From Macrobrachium rosenbergii (lineage: Eukaryota > Arthropoda > Malacostraca > Decapoda > Palaemonidae): a stretch of 64,000 bases of DNA. A model generated the notes under the pieces. It saw only the letters and a list, made by a program, of their open reading frames with translations, was not told where the DNA came from and did not search any database. Both the position numbers and the translations under genes were made by a program. Shown piece after piece: positions 36,985-47,929 of the stretch. Where the stretch lies: positions 31,046,537 through 31,110,536 of the forward strand of contig NC_089777.1 of NCBI RefSeq assembly GCF_040412425.1, in the 5' to 3' direction. Each line of letters starts with the position of its first letter. Position 1 is the first letter of the stretch.

Positions 36985-37775
36985 CAGTGCATAGTCATGC
37001 ATATCCATTAGGAACATTAAAATAAAGTTCACTATGTCCGCAATAACAACATAACTGAAACGCTTGTATTGCCAATGAAGCAGATTTGGAATTCCTATTT
37101 GTCGTGCAACGATGACCCATTCATCGCCCCAGATAAATACAGGCGACGTCATTAGCCAAGTGCCAATCCTCCGACCATTAAAAAATATGCGAACGTGAAA
37201 TCTAAAATGACTTCTCACGAGGAGACATTGTAATTGCAACCTGTATTCGCAATTGTCCGACAATTTTACCAAGTCAAAATGATAATGTGGATCATAATAA
37301 GGGGTCCTGCGTTCACTAGACCTTGTTCAAATGACTCCGGCGTGACCAGTTGCCCCTGAGTATTTCGCGGCTCTGTTCGGGAGGCTTGCGTTTTTGTCTC
37401 TCTTGCTTTCAGCGACTGTTCGCCTAGTTTTAATGGCCTTTCTAGCCAGTTCGGCAGTCGCTAAAGGTTTTTGCTAACATTAATTAATGCCGATGCTGGT
37501 CTGTTGCGAGAAATAACAATCCAGAAGCAGAAAGAAAGATGCGTCTGAGTTCATCCTCTGTGAGATGTTGGAAGGATCCGACACTGCTTCGAGCAGTTTC
37601 GAACGACAGTTCAGAACACTGACGTCACTCGCTGTCACGAACACCATACGTCCCACGCCATCAAAGATGTTATGACACAAACTCATTTGCAAATAAGTTC
37701 CAGGATATTGTGCTCCGTCTGACCTGTTCAGAGCCACCACACTCGCTATGTGCGTTCTCAGTTGTTCTTGTAATT
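36985..37775. other. Unique, repeat-free island of about 790 bp with two minus-strand frames
   Basis: Minus-strand frames at 37272-36973 (99 codons) and 37740-37480 (86 codons) face the same way, but neither has a recognisable domain and their frames are separated by stops. The island also carries CATTAATTAATGCCGATGC (37480) and GACGTCATTAGCC (37145). It could be a regulatory island, a relic of an unknown insertion, or hold exons of an unrecognised gene. Confidence 0.4.
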
Positions 37776-38057
37776 TTGTTTCGAGTTACTTTTGCCTGTT
37801 TTCAATATATAAGTTACATGTGACTTAATTGAACAAAACCTAATTATATGAATATATTTTTCACTAAACGCTGTTTTTTCCTTCGAGGTAGTGGGTCCAG
37901 GGAATGTTATTGTTACAATTCTTAGTACTTTTTTTTTATTTTTGTTTTAATAAGCACTTGCTATCCAATGCCATCTCTTCCCAAGCTGCGACCCACCACA
38001 GCTGACTAATCAACGGGTTTATAATTAACTTTTTTAGGCCAACATGAAAGCCATGGA

Positions 38058-38060
<3 letters not shown>

Positions 38061-38135
<75 letters not shown>
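38061..38135. repeat. (TA)n tract
   Basis: Uninterrupted TA repeat followed by TGTG. Confidence 0.97.
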
Positions 38136-38137
<2 letters not shown>

Positions 38138-38236
38138 GTGTGCGTGTGTGTAAATTGTTCTGAAATATACATCTGTATATACTGCATAAATCTGTGTAAT
38201 ATATAAATAAATAAAAAATATAAATAAATAATATAA

Positions 38237-38270
<34 letters not shown>

Positions 38271-39059
38271 CATTTATGCAGTATATACGAATAAATACTT
38301 CTGACCAAGAGAAAAATATTCAGGTCATCGCCCTAGCACATCCACAATAATAGAGAAGCCACTTGTGGACTGTACCAAAATTAACTAGAAGTAACACGGC
38401 GGTGACTTGTAATTCAATATAATTATGTGTATTCATTCTACTTTCGTCTTGTTTTGACAGTACTCATTTATTCGGGTTACGTTTTCCTGGAAATAAATAT
38501 TGATATTTGTACTACTGTTGCCACTATTAATATCACTTTATAAAAATATTACTGTTATTGTTATTATAACGTGCTATCCTTAACAGCAGTCAAAGTATTT
38601 ATGCAAAAAGCAACCTCACTAGAAAGTGAAAGTGAGAGGTAGAAAGCGTCGAAGGTAAATAGTAAAACCTTACGTGTAAATAACAAACGGGGAGAGGGAT
38701 GAGGGAAAAGCGTAATGTATGGTAATTACTAATTGCCATTCAACGGGAATAATTAGTGCTAACCTAAATGACAGACGATAAGAGATAGGACGAAGATTAC
38801 AGGCTACCACTAATGCCGATTCTCTCGCGTGTAAATACATGGTGGCTTCGCCGGCCACTCTTACCTTTCACATCATGGAGACAATTCTATTCGTTTATGG
38901 AAAATACATCAACGTATGCTAACCATACGTGGTTTGGAAACTTACTCGTCTGACGCTTATAGTGGACAAACATACGCAGGAAAAAGCACTTACAGTGCCT
39001 CTTAATGAAGCCTAATACGAATAATGTAAATATATGTGTATATATATACACATCATATA
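38136..39059. other. AT-rich spacer with imperfect (AAAT)/(TA) at 38200-38272
   Basis: Two phrases resembling TATATACTGCATAAAT and its inverse lie at 38176 and 38271 around the TA segment. A less AT-rich part lies at 38690-38880. No gene. Confidence 0.55.
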
Positions 39060-39095
39060 TACACGAGTTTGCAACAAGGAGAAGAAAAAAATAAA

Positions 39096-39097
<2 letters not shown>

Positions 39098-39154
<57 letters not shown>
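39098..39154. repeat. (TA)n tract
   Basis: TA repeat between the two copies of GTTTGCAAC(A/G)AGGAGAAG. Confidence 0.96.
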
Positions 39155-39160
<6 letters not shown>

Positions 39161-39188
39161 TGCAACAGGGAGAAGAAAATAAAAAATT

Positions 39189-39190
<2 letters not shown>

Positions 39191-39276
<86 letters not shown>

Positions 39277-39295
39277 ATATATATACTGTATATGT
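39191..39295. repeat. (TA)n tract
   Basis: TA repeat with one TAT register shift near 39264. Confidence 0.96.
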
Positions 39296-39306
39296 GCCAG
39301 GTTCAT

Positions 39307-39447
39307 ACAAGGGGAGAAAATGAAAACCTAGGTACCGAGTACTTTCGTGTAATTGTTACACACTTCAAGGTGCGCAGTGTACCCTGAAAATATGTTACAA
39401 TTACATGAAAATACTCAGGACTTAAGTTTTTCATTTTCTCCTCGTTG
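39307..39447. repeat. Inverted repeat of about 140 bp with hammerhead-like elements, Penelope/retrozyme-like remnant
   Basis: The left arm (ACAAGGGGAGAAAATGAAAA onward) and right arm (ending TTTTTCATTTTCTCCTCGTTGT) are complementary with scattered mismatches around a short spacer near 39360-39392. The minus strand of the left arm holds GTGTAA-CAA-TTACAC followed by GAAAGTACTC (39346-39337). The plus strand of the right arm holds the decayed counterpart GAAAATACTC (39407-39416), preceded by CTGAAAA. GTAC is palindromic, so the layout again resembles stem II - GAAA - stem III - UC. Shorter related pieces lie at 39068-39090, 39158-39180, 39456-39478 and 39770-39792. Confidence 0.8.
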
Positions 39448-39507
39448 TGGCGAGCCTGCAAATCTGATATCACGTGAAGGTTTCGTGATACCTCTGCACA
39501 ACACACA

Positions 39508-39508
39508 C

Positions 39509-39560
<52 letters not shown>

Positions 39561-39629
39561 CTGTATATAATTATATATATATATACTGTATATATATTAT
39601 ATATATACGTATTTATATACACATGTTTT

Positions 39630-39693
<64 letters not shown>

Positions 39694-39705
39694 TGTATAT
39701 GCACA
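39508..39705. repeat. Compound CA/TA tract
   Basis: CA repeat to 39541, then TA with CTGTATA interruptions, then pure TA at 39632-39688. Confidence 0.95.
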
Positions 39706-39800
39706 CATATACTGTATGTACTTGTATTTATAAGTTATATGTATATATATAATGTATGTGTATATATAACTGCAAATCTGATATCACGTGAACATTTTGT

Positions 39801-40358
39801 TATTCTATATATGTGTGTGTGTGTGTACGCACACACAAGATGTACGCTCAAAAAGCTTATTGAATATCTTAAAAACAAAGCACTCGCCACTTTTATCGTT
39901 TCTGAGCCATTATCCATCACTCCAACGCTGCTGAATTAGTGGTTTAGAACCTGGTCGAAAATTTTAAGTGAAACATTAGGCAGCCATTAAAAAGCTCTTG
40001 GAGATAATTTTATATGAAGTTTTTGAGATAAGAAAATACAAAAACAAATTATGCATACTTAATATTAGGCTTCTTGTAATTATAATGATTATTCAATCAG
40101 CAAGGACGAGAAATTTAATTGTTATATTGGGTATAGCTAAAGAAAATAGCAATCAATAATCACAAGCATTTTAAAATGTGGGAAGGTTTCAAGTAAGGAT
40201 TTTGCATTGTAAGAAGTTTGACTATATGGTAAGAAATGTTATCGGTCTTTTCAATGAGTTCTTTCACATACAAGTTGAATTAATCTAATACTTGTAACTT
40301 GTGTTATTATTACCTTCTATTCTTTTCCGAAGGACAATATAATTGTAACATATACTAT
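39801..40358. other. AT-rich spacer
   Basis: Short TG/CA run at 39811-39835. No gene recognised. Confidence 0.6.
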
Positions 40359-40681
<323 letters not shown>

Positions 40682-40684
40682 CAC

Positions 40685-41620
40685 AGCGTCTTGTGTCCCC
40701 TTCCTGCCCTCCGCGTTGCGTTACCTCTCCCCCCCTCCCCACGCATCCCTTCCATGAAGAGCTGCAGTAGCCACAGCAGTGACCGGTGTGGTGCTCAGCC
40801 CAGCCTCAAGATCAGCCAGCACACCAGGCGCTGTTGTCACTGGGGCGTGCGTGTGTCTTTTGCAAATTTCGTGTCAGGCCGCGACAGAGGAGTATCATTT
40901 CTACGCACACATTTACTCCTGGCCATCGCCTCTATGTCAGGGACACTTACGGACCCCTCGTTTAACGTGAAGGACGAACGCTGTTTCTTGGCCAGTGTCA
41001 AAATCTGCGAGTCCCATTGCAGAAAGACGTTTCACACCCGATACAGAGAACTCCGTCCATGAATCCGATGTATTGGGCTGTAAATTAACCACAAGACGTT
41101 CGCGGATGTCTAGAGTGGTATTCTAAAACGTAAAGAGAGGAGTAGGCGCGACGTTGATCTGGAAATTTACAAATAACGATGCTGGATGTATCGAGGTGAA
41201 CGGCCATCAGACCTCGGATTGCCAGTTGAGAAGTCGGACTCCAAAATGATTAATCACGTCGCCAATTTACTGATTCATCTGCAACAATCGACGATTAAAT
41301 GCGGAGGGGCTGCATATGCCTCGGGGCCATTGCTGTACCCATCTACGCCTTGGCCCACCACCACTTGATCTAATCGTCACAAAAGAAATCAATCCAACGA
41401 GCGACGGCTACTGAATGATGCGGTCCAAGCGCAAAGACAGATGGTCGAAACAAAAACAAAAGGTACGCAAGTTGGCGAGAAATGGTGTGTGACGTCGGCG
41501 GGGCTGTGAGGTTCTGAAAGGTAGTTAGCTGTCTGGCGGGTAATTTGGGTAATGTTAGCGGAGATTATGGGGTCTGGTATATGTTACGCCCAACCTTATA
41601 ACCTGCCCCGCCACCCCGCC
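40685..41620. other. GC-raised unique island
   Basis: About 900 bp of balanced, repeat-free sequence. In 40765-40970 two plus-strand frames are open together. Taking GCTGCAG at 40767 as an acceptor, one frame would read [20 protein letters not shown] onward in the phase left by the homeobox exon, but there is no conserved motif. The part 41180-41420 contains AAAATGATTAATCACGTCGC and GACGATTAAATGCGG, typical of homeodomain-target DNA. Candidate regulatory island or unrecognised exon. Confidence 0.35.
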
Positions 41621-41882
41621 ACACACACACACACGTACGTACATACATACAAACTTGCTCACTCACACAACGCACTCACTCTTCCTTCCAATGCACTAAC
41701 CTAATCATTCACACATTTTTTTAACATTTTTATCAATATCAAATTTGTGATGTAGAAGCACCCTTGCGCTATACACCCTGTCACTCAGGTTTGCAATCTC
41801 GTGATATGCCACATGCAATTTAACTATTTGGTATTGCCTGGGAATAGATATTGCCTGTAGATGGAGGGTTACTCCCGTCAAA

Positions 41883-41888
<6 letters not shown>
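41621..41888. other. Spacer with a short CA/TACA run
   Basis: CA run at 41621-41633 then GTACATAC; otherwise unique. Confidence 0.6.

Positions 41889-41947
<59 letters not shown>
41889..41947. repeat. (GA)n array
   Basis: GA repeat ending at GCGC. Confidence 0.97.
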
Positions 41948-41950
<3 letters not shown>

Positions 41951-43249
41951 TTGTGAAATAAATGACATGTTGGAGTCTAGAATACAAAAGTATTTCCAAT
42001 AAAAGTATTGTTATATGAAGGTGCCTGGTTCACAAGACTGTCCAAATGTAGTCTTAAGAAATCCATATAAGGTTTGAAAATAATTCAAAACAATTATCAT
42101 AGAATATGGCTGAAACACTTAAGAAAATTTTTTATCGGTTAAGTCATTTTATCCTTGAAATATTTATGCCTGGGAAAAACCACTTTTCAAAGATCATCTG
42201 CAATTGCTGTTATCTTCTTGTCATTGGCTATTATTATCAGTTACGATGGTTACCCAAGATCTGCGACCAATATAAAACGATTCATAAAGATCTCGCTAAA
42301 TGTTATTATTACACTTTTCTTTTGTTACATTTAGATTCCCGTGAATGATGCACCCTACAGACAAAAATGTGCAGTTTCCCGACCCATCCTGATGGCTGCG
42401 TTTTCCCAGAATGTTATGCTCACGTACGGAATGTGTAAAACAGCTCTTTGTCTTTTGTACACACACACTCAATCAGGTTCCTTCTCCTTTCAATTTATCT
42501 TTCTTCCAACAAGGCCAGAAGCTTTGATTCCTCTGTCCGCTGAGAATGCAATCACAGAGTCTCACGGAACTTTATCTAATTTTTCTTACCATCTGGAGTC
42601 AATATTTCTGCTGACTAGTTTCTTGTTCTTTGTTTGTAGTGCCTTTGTTGGAGAAAATGCATGCTGTATCTGGTGCGGTCAGAGCAAAGTTAGTTTGACT
42701 GGCTCCGAATTGATTCATTCATTTCAGAATGTTAATTTTCATTTAGTAAGTCTGTCAATGAAAGTTATTACTAAACATTATTTAGTATATAAAAGATTTT
42801 TACCATTCTAAGTGCAACGTGCATTGACATAACGTAAGTATTTCAAGCGAGCCATTGTGTTCTATATTCCGATTTTCAGTTTAAAGTAAAACAAATACTG
42901 TGATTCCAAATATTCAAACCCTTGACTTCCATGGTCACCTGTCTTCAGCGCACCTTCATGTGTTCTCGAACGTCTCTCGCTCTCTCTTTCTCTTTCTCTC
43001 CTCCTCTCCCACGTACTCGTATTAAATTTACAAACGGGGAAAATCGAAGTGTTATGAGTGCTCAGCCCTCGGGAGAGAACTGTAACTGCAAAAGGACTGT
43101 TATTGTAAAGTACTGTTGCGGCCTCTTCCAGGAATCTGTAACGTGCAAATGGTCGTTCAAATGTCATCACGCTCAAACCAACTATTTCAACTCCATCTGA
43201 AATGCTTGTCAGTATGGCTGTTTTCTGTGCGCCCTTTGGTATGTGGATG
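41948..43249. other. AT-rich unique DNA with one long unrecognised frame
   Basis: A plus-strand frame of 156 codons (42341-42811) has a hydrophobic stretch (IFLLTSFLFFVCSAF) and several Cys, but no family I recognise. It lacks codon bias or splice context, so I do not call a gene. Opposed frames at 42862-43200 are also unrecognised. Confidence 0.45.
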
Positions 43250-43975
43250 AGCTTTTATTTAACGCGTCTGGTATTTTCTCATGTCGCTATGGAAGTACAG
43301 TCTTTTATTTTCTTAATTTTCGTCTTTTGTTGTATATCGTCATTCAGAGTATGAGTTTTTTTTCTACGGTCAGCACTGGTCTTTTATTTACTCGTTTTTG
43401 CATTGGAGTATTTGTCTTTTATTTACTCATTTTTGCATTGGAGTATTTTTCTTTTATTTCCTCATTTCGGTATGGAAGTAAGTGGTTTTTTCTTTTTTCT
43501 TTTTTATATTAAGAGTATTTTTCTTTTATTTCTTCGTTTCAATATAGAACGAAAGTGGTCTTTTATTTCGGCGTGGAAGTACTATTCTTTTATTTCTACA
43601 TTTCGGTATGGTGGTACTTGTCTTTTATATCATTTCACCAGGGAAGTATTGTCTCTATATCTGCATTCTAGTATTGGTCTTTTATTTCCTCATTTTGGTA
43701 TAGGAGTATTGTCTTTTATTCCCTTATTCCGGTATGGGAGGAGAGGTCTTTATTCCCTTATATCGGTGTGGAAGATCGGTTTTACATTTCTTAATTTCTT
43801 TATAAAAGCAATTAATTTATTTCTTCGTTCCGTTCTGGCAGGACTGGTCTTTTATTTGGTCACTTATTTTCTTAAGTGTATATGGAACTACTGGACTTTT
43901 ATTTCCTCATTTCGGTGGGAGAGAATTAATCTTTTTTATTATTTTCGCATGCCCTGACGGGAGGCTAGTTCTTTT
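43250..43975. repeat. Decayed minisatellite (GTCTTTTATTTCCTCATTTCGGTATGGAAGTA type)
   Basis: Diverged 30-45 bp units with TCTTTTATTTCCTCATTTCG and GTATGGAAGTA recur at least twelve times, for example near 43301, 43378, 43409, 43448, 43523, 43557, 43587, 43678 and 43896. A 184-codon frame (43403-43957) runs through it only because T-rich units encode Phe/Leu/Tyr-rich peptides; I do not call it a gene. Confidence 0.85.
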
Positions 43976-45080
43976 CTCTACTATAAGGTATTTGAACTTG
44001 TCAAAATTTATGTTAAAAGTGGAAGATGTGATATTCCAGGACTACATATTTATTTGACTACATTAGCTTAATACTAGCAATGGCTTTTACCTTTGTCAGC
44101 TTCTGCAAAGAGAAACATGAACTTTAAAGGAAAAAGGTTGGATGAAGAAGGGAACTTACGTAAAATCAACGAGATGAAGCAAATACCATTGTTTAAATTT
44201 CTGATTGCAAAGAAGGCAATCTGGAAAACATCTGCAACAGCACTGACACATTTGACTGAATAGTTAAAACATTAATCCAACCATGCCGTAGCATAAGGGA
44301 TTAATAGAGAATTTTAGAAAACTGAAGTCAAAGAGTCTTTGCTGTTATTATTATTTCCACTACTGACAGTAATCTTGTACTCTACTGTTTCTCTTCCTCT
44401 GTCATTAACATTATTTAAGGGCAGAAGAAAGTGACAACAAAAGGGTTTTATTAATCAAAATAAGATTATGGATAGTAATTTTTATTTAATTATTATTTAC
44501 AATGCTATTATCAGTATATTTATCAGCAGTAACCGTGCTATCGCAGTATTTAAATTTATGATGAATATGGTTAATGACATAGCAGGTGCTAGGGTTTGAA
44601 GTTTTTGTTGTCCAAAAAGGGTCCCAATCGACCGTCTAGTCGAAACCAGGATAGGTATAGTCACTTCCTGGTAGTTTAGTGGTGATTTGGATGCCAGTTC
44701 AGGGCCAGACGTATCACGACTCCAAAAGGTTCTTGTTTGTTGGTTTGCTGCTCCAGACACAAATATGAGCATTCACACGCACGTGTAGAATGTGTGTGTA
44801 CATAAATACATACATGCATACAAACATAACAATTCACCTTGTATTGTACTCATTTAACTTTTTTATTGATTTATTAATTTTTTTTCTTTACTGATAACTG
44901 ATCTCTTCTTTCTGTATTTCCTGTTATCTTCTGTAACCTCTTCCAAATGAACACAGTCTCTGAAAGCTTGAATTTAAAGTCAAAGCCCCTGTAGGCTTGT
45001 TCCATATTCCACAATAGGTTTATCTCTGAAAAACGTACATATATATGTGTATAAATATATATAAAATGTATGCATGTATA

Positions 45081-45081
<1 letters not shown>
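43976..45081. other. AT-rich spacer
   Basis: The part 44560-44770 has a minus-strand frame of 91 codons without recognisable features. A TACA/CATA run lies at 44798-44825. Confidence 0.55.

Positions 45082-45144
<63 letters not shown>
45082..45144. repeat. (TA)n tract
   Basis: TA repeat with a short ATAATATAATA lead. Confidence 0.96.
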
Positions 45145-45148
<4 letters not shown>

Positions 45149-45539
45149 TGTATATATATTAAATGTGTTTGTGCGTCTACAGCTGCTTTCCAGTGCAGAA
45201 ATGGTGGAGTCTGAAATTACTTTCGATACTTGTTTTCTGTAGAAAAAAATCATTCGAAAGATATTAAGCCACTTGTAAAAAAATATTGGCTTTTATGAAT
45301 TGAAGATGATGCATTCAAAACAATAAAAGAATCCAAAGAGGTAAATAACATCGTATTTTACAAGGTACGTAAAAGGACAATCTCTCTCTCTCTCCCCCGA
45401 ACCTGCACCTAACACGTAATTGTTCTCATTGCTGACTGCAATATTTCACAAATCTCTTTAATGACCTCAGTGGAGTATACACTTAACCCACTGACAAATT
45501 AAATGCTTAAAAATAGCGTCCGACAGAAGAAGAAATCTC

Positions 45540-46000
45540 TGGTTGTGACCATCAGATCCGAGATGCCATTAATAACCCATATTTCTGTCTCTTGCCTCCA
45601 CTGCTGGGAAAGGTCAAATGGACGTAAATACCGGCTGCCGGGTTCGCTTGACTATCACTCTTAAGCCCAATTGTCATTAAGGCGAGACTGATGAGGGTCA
45701 TCGGGCGGAGGGTTAATGGTCTCTTAGTGAAGAGGCGAGGATCAGCCATAGAGACTTAAAACCGTCTCACTAACTGCCAATTATACTGGTTAGCGGAGCT
45801 GTTCCGTTTTGCTGGGAAATGAGGCGGGATTTGTGATTTTAATTCTCTTTTACGGGAGGCTCCCTAATGCCCCCAAACGCCTATTTGTAATTCAATACGG
45901 TGGTGCCGCTGTTTAAAAGCCGTCCCTTGTGATAGTGGAGTAATCGGATGGGTGTTATTATTACATTACGGTTATTTGTAAGGTGGTTGCCGCTCTTCGT
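45540..46000. promoter_or_regulatory. Candidate conserved non-coding regulatory element
   Basis: About 460 bp of repeat-free, balanced sequence in an AT/SSR-rich neighbourhood. It carries GATGCCATTAATAACCC, CAATTGTCATTAAGGCG, GGGTCATCGGGCGGAGGG, GGTTAATGG, TTTGTAATTCAATACGG and GTGTTATTATTACATTACGG, i.e. many TAAT/ATTA cores. A 65-codon minus-strand frame inside it is not recognisable. This is one of the two most enhancer-like islands in the window. Confidence 0.35.
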
Positions 46001-46265
46001 GATTGTTTGCTGAGAGAGAGAGGAGGCACGAGAGTGGGAGCAAGACAGGGGTGAATGGTGTGAGGGTTCTACGTGCTTTTGGTGAGACGTTGATATAAGT
46101 GAATGAAGCTGCTAATGTGGAAGTTTTATAAAGCACAGGGGGTTCATCAGAAGGCAAAAGTAAGAATGGGGTAGTGATGACTTGCCTATGCACGAGACCC
46201 TTCCCCAATATATATATACTGTATATGTATATATATATGTATATGTATGTATACATGTTATATAT
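46001..46265. other. Spacer with TA/TGTA run
   Basis: A short GA run at 46011-46022 and an imperfect TA/TG run at 46207-46265 that borders the SINE. Confidence 0.65.
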
Positions 46266-46440
46266 TTATATATATCACAAATATTAAGCCACAAATATCG
46301 TTTAAAATCCACTTCACTATACATCGGGAATAACTTACACCCAAGGGAAATTATAATTGATTTGTGCTTTGTCACTAGTGGGATTCGAACTGCTGCCTGG
46401 TTTAGAAACAAAGATGTACAGTGACTCCGACCACTCATAA
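46266..46440 (-). mobile_element. tRNA-derived SINE
   Basis: Read on the minus strand, the block starts near TGAGTGGTCGGAGTCACTGT. A TGGTCGGAGTC segment (46433-46423) resembles an RNA polymerase III A box, and CAGTTCGAATCCCACT (46392-46377) resembles a B box, about 35 bases apart. It continues with GTGACAAAGCACAAATCAAT, TAAGTTATTCCC and the tail TTAAACGATATTTGTGGCTT AATATTTGTG, and dissolves into a TA-rich run. The tRNA-like head cannot be a working tRNA because no acceptor stem or anticodon arm can be drawn. A second, truncated copy of the tail lies at 31769-31843. Confidence 0.75.
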
Positions 46441-47608
46441 ATGATATCTGGCAACATCAAAACTACCAGTTCTCAGGATCAGATCGTCGAACGCTTCAAA
46501 GACCTAAGGTTACAGCGCAACATTCCTAGCTATAAGACACGCAAAATATTGTATTAGAAAGGATTTTTCTTATACCTAACGGAAAAGTCATAGAAAGATA
46601 AGTTTCAGTCTTGAACGGTCAGGGGATTTTGGGACTAGAGATGCCCATGGTAACACTGAAGGCATTCTATTTGATGTTTATGACAAATCTGACCAAAAAT
46701 TCATTTTAAGACAAGTGACTATATTTTCAGAATAAACCTTTAGTATGACAGTCCTAATTTCTTGATAGGCAAAAAAAGAGCAGCATTTTGAACAAAAGTT
46801 TTGATTTAATTAATATAAAAAAAAGCAAGAGGGGAAACTTAGTTTCACTTTTGGAGGAAAATATTGGTCTCGACGCCAAAGGAGCATAGTCAAACCCACA
46901 TCATGGGCTACAAATCATCATAAAACTTTGGTGACGAATGGGTCATCAAGGCAGTATGGAAATGCTGATGTTTGTAGAAGATACAATAGTGGCTTAGGAT
47001 AATAAAGAGAAATTGCAGAAGCTAATGAAAGAGTTTGAAAGTGAAAACTCCATGATAATTACAACACAGGAATAATTGCTGCTGTGGTGACATTCAGATT
47101 AAAGTTTTGCTGTGTAATGTATCCCCAAGTTATTCGTTCTTGGCACTTTGATATTTATGGCAAAACTTTGGGCAAATTTTAGTTACATTTAATTTTTGTA
47201 TTTATGACTAACTAGTTCCTTTAGTTAAGAAGAATTTTCAAACAGGATGCACTACGTCTTCTTTATTTTTTCTGTCAAATATGTAATTTTTTTATTAAAT
47301 AATACATAGTAGCAGAGTGAAATAAACTTACCATCATTCGGAGATGGAGAAACCCGTAAGGCAAAATGAGCATTTACGACAATGCTGAAACTAGTTAATG
47401 TACAGCAAGTTGTCTTTTTTTTTTTTTTTTTTTTAAGTAATGTGTTTTCATTACGGTCTACCAAGTTTAATAAGATTTCTGAAAAGTGTTAAGTGTTAAT
47501 ACCCTAAATATGATATATTTTTGTGAAGAATGGGCAAAGCTAATGAACGTTAAATAGGAAAAAGTCATATATTACAATAAGGGCAAAAAAGACAGAAAAA
47601 AACATTGT
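46441..47608. other. AT-rich spacer
   Basis: Poly-T run at 47416-47434. No gene recognised. Confidence 0.6.
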
Positions 47609-47929
47609 GTGACAAAACGAATTGCTAACGAATTTTTGTCTCGAGCATCAAACACAATAATGAAAGTGAATCTGAAATTGATCTACAACAACAAAAGAGT
47701 TATCCGTAGAGCAGGAAACGGGGGACAGAGGGCCCCAGGCTGTGGGGGTATGGGTAGGGGAGTTAGACTCTACTATGAGAACTATCCCGATTCATCTCCC
47801 ATGATGGTCATGTCTTCCGTACTCATAATCATCATAATTATCGTCATCGTGCATTCCCGTCAGCGTAGCTTTGCCGCACATGTGACAGGTAACAAAGAAT
47901 GGCTTTTAATTCGTCAAGCCACCGCATGA
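47609..47929 (+). CDS. Unrecognised 106-codon frame with a hydrophobic segment (doubtful)
   Basis: The peptide has a basic, Gly-rich part (RRAGNGGQRAPGCGGMGRG), then YYENYPDSSPMMVMS and an isoleucine-rich hydrophobic stretch (VLIIIIIIVIV). This layout faintly recalls small tail-anchored ER proteins such as Sec61-beta, which have a Gly-rich linker, an aromatic-acidic D-S-P segment and one membrane helix. Alignment by eye is weak and the Ile run comes from ATC/ATA triplets. A possible donor (CAG-GTAACA) lies at 47889. It could be a chance frame or a relic of a processed copy. Confidence 0.15.
   Translation: MTKRIANEFLSRASNTIMKVNLKLIYNNKRVIRRAGNGGQRAPGCGGMGRGVRLYYENYPDSSPMMVMSSVLIIIIIIVIVHSRQRSFAAHVTGNKEWLLIRQATA

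Larger units (their letters stand above)
39060..39800. repeat. Cluster of related repeat ends interspersed with TA arrays
   Basis: GTTTGCAACAAGGAGAAGAA appears at about 39068 and again, one base changed, at about 39158 on either side of a TA tract. Their reverse complements resemble the TTTTCTCCTCGTTG...TGCAAAT segment at 39433-39463. The 23-base motif beginning CTGCAAATCTGATATCACGT is present at both 39456 and 39770. The region looks like repeated insertion or duplication of the same element end into TA-rich DNA. A CA array (about 39508-39541) and several TA tracts fill the gaps. Confidence 0.7.

Noticed and set aside
36973..37740. Endogenous viral insertion (decapod genomes are known to hold them)
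   Set aside because: Neither frame shows any viral domain I recognise; there are no flanking repeats that mark an insertion.
40765..40970. Next coding exon of the homeobox gene
   Set aside because: Phase could fit after an acceptor at 40767, but there is no Iro box or other conserved motif and the assumed split codon is arbitrary.
42341..42811. Membrane protein gene
   Set aside because: One hydrophobic stretch in a 156-codon frame without family similarity, codon bias or splice sites.
46372..46440. Functional tRNA gene
   Set aside because: A- and B-box-like motifs are present but no cloverleaf can be folded; the sequence continues as a SINE body.
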